DNA of 64,000 bases from Mesodorylaimus sp. YZB2_4 (lineage: Eukaryota; Nematoda; Enoplea; Dorylaimida; Dorylaimidae), in NCBI GenBank assembly GCA_030248295.1, contig JASANH010000053.1:186001-250000 (forward strand), given 5' to 3'. Shown piece after piece: positions 12,090-24,755 of this stretch. Within the stretch, counting starts at the first letter, position 1; each line of letters begins with the position of its first letter. A program made the position numbers and the translations under genes. The notes under the pieces were generated by a model. The model made no database searches. It was not told the origin of the DNA and saw nothing but the letters and a program-made list of their open reading frames with translations.

Positions 12090-12720
12090 CATGTCTGGGT
12101 CTATTCGTATAGCTTTGAGTCCTACTCGCACATTTCTTTCTGATTTACTTGGATTCTCCGTCCGACTGGACTGTTAATTTTGCTACTGCCCAGGAGCGCG
12201 ATGCGCACTTTCCAGTTCTTCGCACCTATCGAGAGAATCTGGAAAGATGGGGTTAGTGGTTTGCATGCTCAGTTGGTTGCGGGCGGCTGAGGAAGAGGCG
12301 ACAGAGGGGGCTCAGAAAATCGTTGATGATCTGCTTATGTCTTGCGGGGCTATCTTGAATCGGCTGGATAAAACGAAGGCTCCGATGGATGCTGCTATGC
12401 AGGATATTCGCGATCGCAGCAGACGGAGCGCGACGATCATCATCGGATGCAGGAGGTTCGCGTGCTGGCGGAGCAGGCTCGGGAGGTTCCAGTGGTGGGC
12501 TGGAGCTTTGGGTGGTGATGGTCAGGCGACAGTGAAGTTGTCTCGTCTCGAACTCGCTAAATTTGATGGGAATCTCATGCGATGGCGGGAATTCTGGGAT
12601 TCATTTGAGGCCTCTGCGCGAGTCTTCAATCGATCGACAAGTTTAATTATTTATTGCATGGGCCACTCGGACAGTGTTAGCAAGGGTGGTCATTTTTTTA
12701 CTTAGAAACTTTTGTGGGTT
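12090..12720 (+). pseudogene. BEL/Pao-type retrotransposon gag fragment (broken)
   Basis: An ATG at 12090 opens a short frame ended by a stop. A second frame then contains LELAKFDGNLMRWREFWDSF, the signature of the BEL/Pao gag domain DUF1759 (Leu-x-Leu-x-Lys-Phe-x-Gly ... Trp-x-x-Phe-Trp-Asp-x-Phe). Just after it, at about 12630-12660, the family's KFNYLL motif appears in a different frame, so there is a frameshift. No protease, reverse transcriptase or integrase follows; a SINE abuts the broken end. This is a decayed insertion. Confidence 0.7.
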
Positions 12721-13125
12721 TTGCCTTTAGCCAGCAAGCGGCCAAACCTTTTAAGCAAGGCTGTGCGGGGACTAGTAGCACACACAGAAGCGTCCCTCTG
12801 TGCGTCTACACTAGGAGCACCTGGACATCCTGGACAGGACACCGACTTCTTCGGACGATGGCGGGTAGCCTATGCCCTGTCGGTGATCGCCGATGCAGCC
12901 GAGACTGCCTCCTCGTTTGGCTTCCGTCTCTCCACTCGGAGCACCTCGGCAGTACTTGGTGAGTCACCCACGGCCTAGCGTGCAAGGTCAGCGAGGGTTT
13001 ATGGTTCGCAAACCGTCCTCCATCACCGAGGATCGAACCCGGGACGAGACAGCCACTCGCTTCCGAGCAATACGGAAAGAAGAATGCCGAACCCCTGCAC
13101 CACCGCGGTCGCACCAGGGTTATCA
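12720..13125 (-). repeat. tRNA-derived SINE, copy 2
   Basis: The minus strand reads GCGGTGGTGCAGGGGTTCGG near 13110-13090 (tRNA head/A-box side), then a consensus B-box GGGTTCGATCC (complement at about 13028-13040), then the same body as copy 1, including the complement of CTTCCGTCTCTCCACTCGGA (about 12920). It is longer than the other copies and inserted at the end of the broken gag. The B-box is intact, so this copy is the best guide to the family consensus. Confidence 0.8.
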
Positions 13126-14690
13126 TACCACCTATTTGGCTGGCACTGGAATCCGCAAGAGTTATAAAGCGGGCATCGGGTCTGCAACCACTCTGGGCGC
13201 TAAAAAGTTGCAGTTATTTTCCACCAAAAAGTTGCAGTTCTCAAAATTTAGGTATAATTTAGTTAGAGTAATAACTGTGCAGTGTTGCATGACTGGTTTT
13301 GTTTAGCTGGCCTGATTTCGTCTTTGTCTGTGACTTGCTTCAACGAAACAGTCAAGACTGCAGGAAGAATGTGGGACCGGATACGAAACCATGACACGAT
13401 TTCTATGCTCATTCATCACCCACTTTCGCAACTCCCACGCCATCACCCTGGTCAAGGTGTTGACAGCTGACGTTGTAATCCGTACTTGCCAAATATAATA
13501 TAGGCTACCATTTCGAAATAAGACATTGTAAAGAGGCGCCCGCGCGAATCAAAGTCCACGAATAGGCCAAGGCAGGGAAAAACTAACTGGGACCACCAAA
13601 TAAAGGTTACTTCTCGGCACCCCAATTTCAGGCAGGGCGTGAAGAGGAAAGGGGTTGAGAAAAGAAGTCACGATTCTGTTGCCGCAGGAAGGTGGTTAAT
13701 CGTAAGTGGGACTGGGACTCGACACCATGAAAACCTTAACGAGAAAGATCGGATTTATGTTGCGCATTATTGGGATATTCGTGCTGAGTAAGTGAGTATT
13801 ATGGAATTTCTACACGCCGAATATAGGCACTCGAAGACCTTATCTTACCATATCTTCATTTTCATCCTCTCATTCATATCTCTAGTCGCCTCTTTAAAAT
13901 CCCATTCACTGATTCCGAAAAGTAGGGAAGTGCAGGCAGAGCTAGTGGTTATGTCAGCACACAGGTTTCCACTGTCGTATTGCCTAACATGGATGCAAAG
14001 TGCGGGGAGACGGCTTCCAGGATAGGAAAGAGATTATGGTACAGTATGACGTCACGAGGGTCAGACACGGGGTCTAAGAGAGAGGTGGCTAATACAATGT
14101 CAATGGTCATTTCTGACACCTGCATCAGGAAACTTGAATATAATTAAGAAATACCTTATATTATCTAAAATGACTTTATCTGATCTCAAACGTCAAGTCA
14201 TTCAGAATATAAAAGACGACTGCGCATCCCACGTTTTTTTCCCGATAATGCACAACACTGGACTAAAATTAGAGGGGCCTACAGTACAATGGCAGCACGG
14301 ATGTGGCATTACTGATCGTGAGTTTGCAGAGGTCACGCAGGGCCAACTTTAAACGTGTTCTTGCCCTGGCGACGATGAGGCTGAAAATTACTCATCTACT
14401 GTATTCCTACGCAGAAACGTATTTTTGTATGTTTTCATGTGTGACTAGGTTGATACGACTGCGCACTCTTATCATCATTAAAACTTGCTAGGTAGGTACT
14501 GTTTTCACATCGCGTTAGCGCAAGAGCGCGCACTGACATCAAGGGATACACAATGCGGGGAAATCCGAGACCATGCGCAGTGTGATCTCAAGGGATGTCA
14601 TGAATCAGTGTAGAGTAAAGCGTGATGTGCAGTGTACCATATACAGTGTAGTGTAAAGAGTGATGTGCTTGACAAACACTTACAGCTTTA
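13126..14690. other. Intergenic region without supported gene
   Basis: Open frames here are short and lack family motifs or consistent splice structure. Near 14585-14665 a phrase (GTGTAGAGTAAAGCGTGATGTGC) is imperfectly repeated just before the galaxin-like promoter. Nothing else can be supported. Confidence 0.5.
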
Positions 14691-14697
14691 GCTACCG

Positions 14698-14705
14698 TAT
14701 AAATA
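14698..14705 (+). promoter_or_regulatory. TATA box of the galaxin-like gene
   Basis: TATAAATA lies 98 bp upstream of the first in-frame ATG (14796) and 113 bp upstream of 14811. It is the canonical core element at a plausible distance for an intronless gene with a short leader. Confidence 0.6.
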
Positions 14706-14795
14706 ATGATCTCGTGCTAAAATGTGACCACGGCGGTGTTGCGCGGTAAGCCGTTCACATTTCAATAGCCATCTGTGATCACCCTGTCACTGTCG

Positions 14796-15332
14796 ATGCA
14801 GCCTTGCACAATGCGAATCCTCACTTTTGAATCCTTTTCTTTAGCCTGGCTGGCAATGGCTTGCATGTCGGCCAAATGCGGGGTCTACGACTACGACCCG
14901 AAAGACCTTGATTGCTGCAACAATTTCCTCCTGTGCGATCGTGATCAACGAGCTTGTTGCGGCAAATTCTGCCATACCCTTTCCACTACAGTGTGTTGCG
15001 GCGGAACAGTGGTGGATAAATGCAGCACGAATAACAGCTCGTGCTGCAACAAGAAATGTTACGACACTCGATGGCATTTGTGCTGCGGCAACAAACTGCT
15101 GAGTCGTGATCAATGCTTTTGGTACGACGGCGATTGTTGCGGCGACCAGTGCTACAATAAACGTGAGAATATATGTTGCAATGGGAAGATCATACCGAGT
15201 TGCGGATGGCCGAGTGATTGCTGCTACAACAAATGCTACAATAATGCAACGCAGACGTGCTGCGGGGGTGTGGTGCTGCCGAAATGCGAAAGTGGACTGT
15301 GCTGTGGAACGAAATGCTGTCCATTGCAATAA
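14796..15332 (+). CDS. Secreted galaxin-like Cys-Cys repeat protein
   Basis: This intronless frame has possible starts at 14796 (178 residues) or 14811 (173 residues). From 14811 a signal peptide is plain (MRILTFESFSLAWLAMACMS). The mature part is built from about seven imperfect units centred on CC pairs, of the form C-Y-N-x5-CC-G/N-G-x2-hydrophobic, for example YNNATQTCCGGVVLPKC, ending in CCGTKCCPLQ. This di-cysteine spacing is that of galaxin and related invertebrate matrix proteins, first known from coral skeletons and also found in other secreted proteins. An extracellular matrix, cuticle or egg-covering role is inferred. Two N-glycosylation sites (NNSS, NNAT) are visible. It has its own TATA box and poly(A) signal. 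It could equally be an unrelated Cys-rich secreted protein with convergent spacing. Confidence 0.75.
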   Translation: MQPCTMRILTFESFSLAWLAMACMSAKCGVYDYDPKDLDCCNNFLLCDRDQRACCGKFCHTLSTTVCCGGTVVDKCSTNNSSCCNKKCYDTRWHLCCGNKLLSRDQCFWYDGDCCGDQCYNKRENICCNGKIIPSCGWPSDCCYNKCYNNATQTCCGGVVLPKCESGLCCGTKCCPLQ

Positions 15333-15470
15333 TGTCCATATTCACGTATTGTGTGGTGGATCATCAGATTGAACGTGCACTGCAGCCACAGCGCCGCTAT
15401 CGATTACCTACTGCACAGTATATATATCTGTGGCCGTGTAAAGCGTTTTTAGTTGTGTACCTAAGCATAA

Positions 15471-15476
15471 AATAAA
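15471..15476 (+). terminator. Poly(A) signal of the galaxin-like gene
   Basis: AATAAA lies 139 nt after the stop codon in an A-rich context, the expected position for 3'-end formation of this transcript. Confidence 0.6.
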
Positions 15477-15942
15477 AATCATATCACTTCATTGCACTCG
15501 CCTTTGACCAATGTGTGACATTTTGAATGTATAAGCGCTGAAGATGCCACACGCTGTCAGCTGGCGACCAAAAAGATGAAGCCAGGTGGCATTCTTTGCG
15601 GCACACCCACACAACAATGGGAGCTGACGTCAAAGACACTGCGCTTCCTTACCATCCTTCCACAACTTTCTTGAAGTCACATCGGTACTGTATGTTTACA
15701 CCTTCACCGCCGCCGTATACCCCTTCGCGAAAATCGAACATTGCTGACAAACCAGTTTATGCGCACTGGTTGGCGAGGATGACTCTCATGACTCCTGCGC
15801 ACACACTGCAGATGGGAGAGAGTAACAATTTTTGCATAGGCGCTCAAATATTTTCACCTGATTCGTATTATTTATAATTAATAAAATTGAAAAATTGCTT
15901 TCGAAACGGAGTTGAAAAAGGCAACCCTGCACAACCAAACCA

Positions 15943-18900
15943 ATGAAATTTTCAGTCAGGGCTGCTTGCAGTGGTTTGTGCGGTTATACATTCGGATACG
16001 GCACACCCAAGATTGTGCATGTTCGGAGTTTTAAAGTTGGCTTGGTTAATCGATTAGTTCAATTATCAGTCATTGGTTATGTTATCGGGTAAGCCAGAGA
16101 CTACTGCTTATTGCAGATTCCTGGACACCCCGGGGTCAATATCGTGCAATTTCAAACGGTTTGCTGTTAGTGAGCTGGGACTTATAAACGAGCAGGGCTC
16201 GTATATAGAACTTTGCGAACTAGCTTGCATGAAGGCATAAGTAGTAATAGTTCAGATCTAAACGAGCAGATAACGTGAACTTATTTGAATTCAATATATT
16301 CGCACAAATTTTTATTTGATTTTATCGGCATTTGCATCGAATATATTTTTTTTAGCTAAAAATCCAAACTCGCAATTTTTATTTTAAGACTTACTTTGTT
16401 TCCTCAAGCCAAACAAGAGAGAAGATTTTAGATGGGACATATTTGACAGAGGATCAAAGTGGGTCTTGGGCATTTAACCAGCATGATCTCCACAAAAAGT
16501 GTCCTCAATTTGTTTCCAGAAAAATTTTTAAAGATGTCAGACCAAAAAATCAACTAAATGATCATCAGCTTCAGCCAAGCGACCACTTAACCCAACATGA
16601 TAATATCTGCATGGTCTAACGCACATTTGATTTTACAGCACATGTCCTGAACCGAAATGACTTTGGTTCATTTCTGTAATATTTCCCTCTTTAAGCCTTG
16701 ATTTTGAAGTGAAGCCCACCGCGATAAAATTGCACTTGAGGGAGATATCCAGGTCAACAAAGTGGTATATGCTGGCAATTTGTATCTTTATAGGCGCAGC
16801 TACTCGAATGGGTTTTTTTGATTTCAATTCATTCAATTTTTGTATTTGAAGAAAAACTGCTTGTATTAATTTTGGTTTTGTAGTCCTTCACTTTTTCTCG
16901 AAAGTGTGTAAAGTGTTAGTAGGGAAATAGAGGGCTTGAAACATTCACGCGTGATGGAAGATGAGAAACCATACTGTAACTTTGTTAAAATTATACACGA
17001 TAGCGGATTAAATTGGGCCATTCTCATTCCCAAAGATCTTACAATAGTTTCTGTTTTCCTTGCGTTCAGACCGAATGCCACACTTATCTGGCAATTTTAG
17101 CTATGCCATTATTTACAAAAAAGGATATCAGGAAAAAGACGTCGCTGAAAGTGGCGTGACTACCAAAGTGAAAGGTATCGCATCGACTGTTGACAACTTA
17201 TCATTGCCATTAGAATATCGTCGGGTATGGGATACTCCAGAATATGTGCCGGGCCAGGTAAACTCCTAGCTTTCTCCACTATTCTGATGGGTCGTAAATA
17301 GGTAACGGTCAGAACTAGCATTCCTGATGCAAAAACAAAAACTTGAGCCTCGAGAGGAAATCGAACTCGCGCCTTAGATACAGAGAACCACAATTGCTGT
17401 AACAGTACACCCTCAAGAGTCCAGCCACATCGACAATACTGTAGTTATTGCACGTCGACAAATCCGAGCAGTGAACATCCTAGTCCTCTTCAACACTTAT
17501 CGCTAGCTTTATGTTTCTTTCGTAGGAAAACAATGCCTTTTTCGTTATGACAAATGCCATTATTACTGTGAACCAGTCGGTTGGATTATGCCCAGAGGTA
17601 CAGTATTTGTAAAACCAGCACTTCTACGCTCTCACTTTTTCAAACAAACCTGTTTTCAGGATCCAAATCTGCGATCATGCAGTCCAGCTGAAAGGAGACC
17701 TTGTATTAAAGGCGTAGTGGTCGAGAATGGGCATGGTATGGGCAGCAATGTTCAGCCAGCCTGCCTGTAGTCAGTCTTATGTACATATTTCAGGTGTTAT
17801 GACTGGCCAGTGCGTGCAATCCAATTTGGTATCAGGGCAGTACGGCTGTGAAGTACGGGGCTGGTGTCCATTTGAGAAAGATCACCTACTGTAGGTTCTG
17901 CAGCAAATCTACCTGCCCGCAGAATATTCTCTTTCCTGAATTTTAGAATCTCTGACAGACCACTAATTCCAGAGGCGATTGATTTCACTGTATTTATTAA
18001 AAATAATATTGAATTTCCTAAATTTAATGTTCGACGGTAAGATCTGTCTTATTTCAATCCGAGTCAAGTAAATATGAGAACTTTTCAGGAGCAACGTGCT
18101 TAAAGAATTGAATAATGAAACGTATTTAAAACGTTGTCGATATAGTGCGCATAATTCAACTTCAAAATACTGTCCAGTATTTAGACTAGGTGATATAATA
18201 AAGTCCACGCAAACTGCTGGTAAACCCACAAATTTTTATGAATTGGCTACAAAAGTGAGAGAAACAATCGTGGGCCTATCGCATCGCTCAGATTCTGTTA
18301 TGGTAGTTTCAGGGTGGGGTGATCAATATTTTGATCAAATGGAATTGCGATTTAGATTTTGGCGAACATGCTTGTGTGCCCACCTACGATTTCCATCGAC
18401 TGGATGACCCACCTGTTCCAATATCAAATGGATACAACTTCAGGTTTGTGTATTTGATGCAGACCAACCTGTGAGTTCCGCGAGCGCGGGTAGGCGTGGC
18501 CTAAAGTCAGCGGACCAATCAAAAGGCACGACGCAAAATTTAGTCGGCACGAGTTGAAATTAAAGACTAATATAAGCAGTGTCAGAAGGGTCAAAAAATA
18601 AATTAAACTTTTAGGTATTTGTATTAATATTTTTTCGATTTTAGGTACGCAAAATATTATTACCTACCAGGAAACGTTCAAGCCAGAGATTTAATCAAAG
18701 CTTATGGAATTTTATTCATAATCACAGTAGAAGGAAAAGCAGGGAAATTCAACATCGTTCCACTTGCTTTTAACATCGGTGCTGGATTGGGTTTGTTTGG
18801 TTTGGTAAGAGATTTTTAATATTTTCCGTGAAGTTTATCGGAGTAGAATTTTTATAGGCAAAAATCCTGACCGATTTTGTTCTTCTAAATTTCACTTCTC

Positions 18901-19085
18901 GCCGAAAAGAATATAAGCAACATAAATACACTAGAATTGTGGCAGACGATTTCGCAAAGTTAACGCAAGGAATCGCACGTAAACCACGTCCACTGACTAA
19001 TGGAAAGACCCGAAACAGTTCGACAGCGGATGGTCAGAAAGCTCAAGATCCAGTGCAGGAAACGAGTTTTCCCGAAATAACTTAG
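15943..19085 (+). CDS. P2X ATP-gated cation channel subunit, copy A
   Basis: Ten exons join in phase: 15943-16088, 17101-17257, 17526-17597, 17660-17735, 17794-17890, 17959-18036, 18089-18254, 18313-18443, 18645-18804 and 18858-19085; 436 residues. Family features in order: N-terminal TPK phosphorylation site; first membrane helix ending YVIG; YKKGYQEKD; the ATP-binding lysines in TTKVKG; ENNAFFVMTN; ten ectodomain cysteines in the standard P2X order (one, two, three, two, two per exon); RGWCP; NETYLKRCRY; YCPVFRLGDI; GGVINILIKW; the GYNFR motif with the following AKYY lysine; GKAGKF before the second helix; and a YxxxK trafficking motif (YKQHK). P2X subunits form trimers opened by extracellular ATP. 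All key residues are present, so it should be functional. Copy B follows 428 bp downstream with identical exon boundaries. Confidence 0.93.
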
Positions 19086-19513
19086 ATAACATTAGATGTC
19101 GTTATGTGCTGCACAAAACGGCTATGTGCGTGTGTGCGTGTGTGTTTGTGAATAAGTAAGCCTATCCTGACCAGGTATTTTCAAAATATTATTTGATCTG
19201 ATCTGTTTGCTTGCGCAATATTTCAAGTTTCGTATGCGTAGTTTTGAATAGGGAATGTAAGAAATGTTGCCAGGGACCTAGTGCTTATCTAGAAGTAAGA
19301 AAACGTCAATGGCAACGCATGTAGCCCCCTTTCTACTCTCCATCGATCGTTTGAAGAGAGCTTCGTACACCGTGTATTGAGTGAACTCGAGTTGACGGAC
19401 GGCTATCCTATCGACTCGGCAAGAACGCAGCGTTGTTTGAGTTTCCTTAGCGGCACTGTTATGTTTGCACTGGTGCGTAGAGGTGGCTTCTTCAGTGCAG
19501 AAGCAGGGTCCAA

Positions 19514-22500
19514 ATGAAACTCTCTCTCAGGGCGTGTTGTAGTGGTATTTTCGGATTGACATTTGTTTATAGCACACCTAAAATATTACATGTGCATAGT
19601 GTAGCCATTGGATTAGCCAATCGATTAATTCAGATATCGATTTTATCCTATGTTATTGGGTAAGTTGGGTTTTACACATACGCCTACTTAATAATCGTTC
19701 GGTCAATGATTGGTAGATATGCCATTATTTACAAGAAGGGATATCAGATCACGGATTCTGTTCAGAGTAGTGTCACATCAAAGGTAAAGGGTATTGCATC
19801 GACTCTAGATTACACAAATCTGCCACAGGAGTATCGACGAGTCTGGGATACACCCGAGTTCGTGCCTCATATTGTAAGCCGATGTCTTTGCGGCACCTTG
19901 TAGGCCATATACCGCGCTTTCATTTAGGAGAATGGAGCATTTTTCGTTTTGACGAACGGTATTATTACACCGAACCAGAGAATGGGATTATGCGCTGAGG
20001 TATATTCGTTTTTACGGAAGGTTAAAAAAGATTCAACCTTGAAGGGCCTAGGGATCTAAAATTTTAAGAAGATGCCACGAAACTACACCTATATACACTA
20101 ATTTGCGAAAGAAGAATTTCGTCAGGCTCTTTCAGAGCCTATTAGCAAGCCAAAAATTTGAAATCGCGCGGATTCCTCATTGCTGAGTAGATTTAACCTG
20201 CTTAACACAAATAGGCCGGATGTCGGTGCTCTTGCGAGGATAATTTTCGCTAAAACATCTTTGTTATTTCAAAAATATATTTATCTAAAACAGAGAGAAG
20301 TTTGATCCTAAAAAAGTAAATTTTCGGATATTCTAAGACGACTGGCTCAGACAGAAACCACAAAGACCACATTTTCCAGCCTGTTTTGGAGCAAGCAGCT
20401 TGAACGCCCTCAGCAATCAGAAATCAGCGCGGATTCCAACTTTTGACTTTTTAATGCCTTTTCGCGGACTTTAGAGGAGCCTGGTGAAAAATATCTTTAC
20501 CGCAAAGTTGGCATCTTCATGTGCAGTTGGCAGTATGGCATCTTTCAAACATTTTGGCTGCAGGAGCTCTACTAACATGACATCAAAATCCATAATTATG
20601 TTCATCAAAAACATTGTCATGGTGATTTTTCGTATTTCGTATGACGGTTGGTCATGAAAAAGAGAAAGTGCCTTAATCCTTAGCTTGAAACTACCCCATT
20701 CCCAACTGTGTACTTTGTCGTAGGAATAAAAATTATCTGCACACGAAGCATGGCTAACATATCAGGGCCAGTCAGACCGGTGCGATGCCGCTTATCAATA
20801 CGGTGTTTCGAGTGCACAGTCATGTATTTGGATAGCACAAGCAAAAGACTGAGAACTCGCAATCCCTGAGGAGAATTTGCTGCAGTTTAATTCTCTTTTT
20901 TATGGGTGCAATGATTAATTGACAGTGAAGCGGTCCAGGATTTCAGGAACAACTTCCCGTGAGACTGGTCGATTGGTTTGGCTGGATCTCAGTAATTTTA
21001 TGTTTAGGACCCTGCAGTCAAGCCTTGCGAAGTCAAACAGCCATGGTCGTGCACCGCAGGTGGCATAGTCGAAAACGGAAACGGTAATATTTTTCGATAA
21101 AGCTTGTCCTTCATCAGAAAACAACTTTTTTTTTAGGTGTAATGACTGGCGCTTGCATCTCGAACACTCCAGGCAATACAAGTGGTTCATGTGAAATTCG
21201 AGCTTGGTGCCCAATTGAACGAAAAGAACTGCCGTATGTACAGTGACTCAGTGTTTTTGCGAGTCCCCTCGAAATATGCCCCATTGTGGTGTAATTAACA
21301 GTAAGCACGTATGAGTGCCGCTAGAAACTGTCAATCTTCAGACAATCGGAATGAAGAATGCAAATTTTAGGCCTTATGCCCCCCCCCCCCCAGCTGCGGG
21401 CTGTGGGTTGGCTGGGAGCCGACGGGAACTGAAGCTAGTCCAGTTCCACAAATTTTATCACGGTAGGCACGGCTAGCCGAATGCTCGTTTCAGACATGTA
21501 TTGGAGCCTGGTAGGAGGGTGAATGAAAGAGTGAACAAGGACCACTCGTTGCTGATGCAGAGATCTGAAAATTGCACTAGGAACATGGCATTTTGGGCGG
21601 TGCTTTTAACATTCGACCATTATTGAATGGAACAAATTAAGTGCTGAATTGGCGTGGACATACACATACAGCGTTTTTAGACAGAGTCTTTCGAGTGTCG
21701 CTTTGTAGTATTCTTTGACTGATCTGCGTGTCCCACGATCTTAGTGCGTTGAGCCTTTACATGAGGAATAAACAGTACCAGTACCCTCTCCCCCCTCCCC
21801 CCCCCAAATGCAAATGTAATGCAAATGTACAGCATATGTGCAGCAAATATTCAACACTGCATGGGCACATCGGTTCATGTAGGTGCAGGGTATTTTATAA
21901 GCACATGTAATAAGTAACAATTTCGTTGCAGGTTACAAAATCGGGCATTGCTACCACAAGCCGCAAATTTTACTGTGTTTATTAAAAATAATGTCGAATT
22001 TCCTAAATTTGATATGAAATTGTAAGCTGAAACTATTTACATGCGGTGCTACTGTACACACAGGGCTACTTTATTTTCAGGAGCAATATCAAATACGAAA
22101 TGAATAATGAATATTACCTCAAGACATGTCGATATAACCCGTCAAATGCCAAATATTGCCCAGTTTTTAGGCTGGGCGATATTGTATATCTTGCCGATCA
22201 AAGACGCAGCAGGACTGCTTTTGATGATATCGCAGTGTTGGTAAGCGCATTCCTTGTGTGGAATGTTCAGAGTGATTGTTACGATCACGGGTATGTGGTC
22301 ATGCATAATAGACGCCCACCCAAGACTGTTTTTGTTGACACCCTTAACTTCTGTCCACTTTTCATTCATTCCCCTTCCCCCCCCCCCCCCTCCGCTCCTG
22401 TCTGGTCTCAGCTGAAAGCATCATTCTTGAAGCACCAGTTTAAGTCGGAATCAATGTTAAGATGAGCCGATGATGATTAAACGCTGACCCTGCAAATATT

Positions 22501-24755
22501 TTTATGCACTGATCCTCCAACATGTTAGCAAAGTTGGTTTGCACATTTTTAGTCTGTGCAGTGCATGTGAGTTTGCACACCTGGTTAATTTCCAGTTTCC
22601 TTTTCACGATCAGCCATCAGCTTCCTTTCCATGCTGTGCAAGGTGACCAAGTATGAGCTGACCGATGGGGCCAGGTGGGGCCATTGGCGAAAGCTAGTTA
22701 GTATGCAGGCGTAGGGATTCTGTTGATGCAAGCGCGCACCTGATCCTCCCGAGGCTACTCATGCACGGTCGGATCGGATGGGGGTTTGTCGGGTCGGATC
22801 GGATCATGTAAAATACTTGCAAATTTTTTCAGCAATGAATAACGCATCATTTTTTTCGAAAGGTTGCTCCTTATGATAATCAGTATTTATTACTATTGGG
22901 CCATGGCACAAGCAGCGCCTCTCAAGGGTTTGCCACATTGCTCATCGTCAATCTAGGTACTGTACCTTACAAGCTGATAAAGTAAAGAAGATCCATGTTG
23001 CTCATCGATGAGTCAACCGTTGCCTCAAATTCAACAAAATCAAAAAATGGTAATTTGTTTCTAGACGCAAAAGAAAGCACTTTGAAAAATATCGGGGGCG
23101 TCTGGCCAACTGGTCAGCAGTAGTCAGCGCCTAAAGTCCTAGGATTTTTAAAAATTCTTTTTTACTTTTTGGGTTTTTCGAGAAGACCCGAAAACCAGTG
23201 TGTTGGAAGTTTGAACCCAAAGCCCAAAAATGAGTTTGCATGTTTTTCTCAACGCTTGGCAAAGATGACTTTGTAACCCTAATTATGCACAGAAAAAGGG
23301 AAGAATCAATGCAGAATATTGATCTCATCTAATCCATTGCACTAGAAGTTGGAGAAAAATTGCGCAATAGGCTGTTTGCCTGCAATCATTGCACACACCG
23401 TCGCTTAGAGCGGATGGGATCCGATCCGATCTGGCCGTGCCATGGCAGCTTACAAACTGCGGCACGTATCTCTTATCTTCTCTCGTTCTCTCGCCTTGAT
23501 TTTGAAAGACTTGTCTGAAGATACTATGTTTGTGTAGCCCGGAGCAGATCTGCCGTATATAGTTCGTCAATTATACTTCGTCAATATGGATGGCCCTAAG
23601 TTTACTAATCGAAAGTTGCATAAAGTGATACCCGCAAGCACACTAGTCCTGACTTGACCTGACCTGACCTGACACAGATATGAGAGAGCACCTCGTGCAA
23701 TGCGCCTGTGCTCTCTCATCTCCAGTACTGTACTGTATATCGACAGGCAGTAAAATATGCCCGAACAAATTTTAAATGTATGAAGTTAAATTGAAATTTT
23801 ATTCTTGAAAGTATAAACTACAGTATTATGCAACTTTTCTAGTTTCCTGGATCAGCATGATAGCAAAATGTTGTGTGTGAATAATGTAAGTTTTAATTTT
23901 CAGGGTGGTGTTATTGACATAACCATTAAATGGGATTGTAACTTCGATTTGGATCAGGACAAGTGCTTTCCAAAATATGAATTCAACAGACTCGATTATC
24001 CAACAGTGCCTACCTCACCCGGATATAATTTCAGGTATGTATAATGAGCGTCCATCACGCGCATGGTTATCACTTGGTATTATCTCAAATTTAAAAAGAC
24101 TTCAGATTGAAGACATTAAAAACTTATGATGCGAGTATATTCAAACAAATACTGACGTTTCTGAATATTACTTTACCACGAATATTTTTCAGATTTGCCA
24201 AATATTTTCAACTGGCTGATAAAACAGAGTCCAGACATTTGATTAAAGCTTATGGTATTCTGTTCATAATTTCCGTGGAAGGAAAGGCTGGGAAATTTAG
24301 CATCATTCCGTTGGCCTTCAATATTGGCGCAGGAATCGGTTTATTTGGTTTGGTACGTCTTGATTTTTGGTTCATTTTTGTTAGGATTTGCCGCAACGGT
24401 TCGGTTGACATGGTCAGAAAATCGCCTCGCGTTTACTCGAGCCACAGCTCACAGTCAGTGTACAATTAAGCAATGTGGTTGTGGGGCGATCTGCAGTATG
24501 TCTTCCTTGGCCTCATTGAAACCTATAAAAGTTTTTTAGGCCTACGTTTTCACTGATTTTATTATGATCTACATCAGCAGCAACAGAAATCAATTTAAAA
24601 GTGAAAAGTTCTCGATGATTGTTGGAAAACGTTATGAAAAAATAAAACGAAGGATTGCAAAATTGCCATCATTACCCACAACCGAAAGGGACGAGGTCTT
24701 GATGGAGAGATTGGACGAAAGAGATAAGGTGATTATAGACAAAGAGACTGTGTGA
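19514..24755 (+). CDS. P2X ATP-gated cation channel subunit, copy B
   Basis: Ten exons match copy A in phase and order: 19514-19659, 19717-19873, 19928-19999, 21008-21083, 21137-21233, 21932-22021, 22081-22240, 23904-24034, 24193-24352 and 24540-24755; 434 residues. It keeps TPK, TSKVKG, ten ectodomain cysteines, RAWCP, YCPVFRLGDI, GGVIDITIKWDC, GYNFR followed by FAKYF, and GKAGKF. Differences from copy A: introns are much longer (up to 1.7 kb), exon 6 is four codons longer, the trafficking motif after the second helix reads FKSEK (Phe for Tyr), and the C-terminal tail is unrelated, highly charged and probably helical. The pair is a tandem duplication that is old enough for the tails to have diverged. 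The subunits may form mixed trimers; that is inference. Confidence 0.93.
22241..23903 (+). other. Intron 7 of P2X copy B
   Basis: A 1.66-kb intron holding a C-homopolymer (about 22378-22390), short runs of GACCTGACCT (about 23650-23672) and a GGATCGGATC-type segment (about 22770-22805, 23410-23430). No coding sequence can be supported inside. Confidence 0.6.

Noticed and set aside
14841-15329. Antisense 162-codon frame under the galaxin-like gene
   Set aside because: TGC/TGT repeats read as GCA/ACA on the other strand, giving Ala-rich noise. The plus frame has a signal peptide, TATA box and poly(A) signal.
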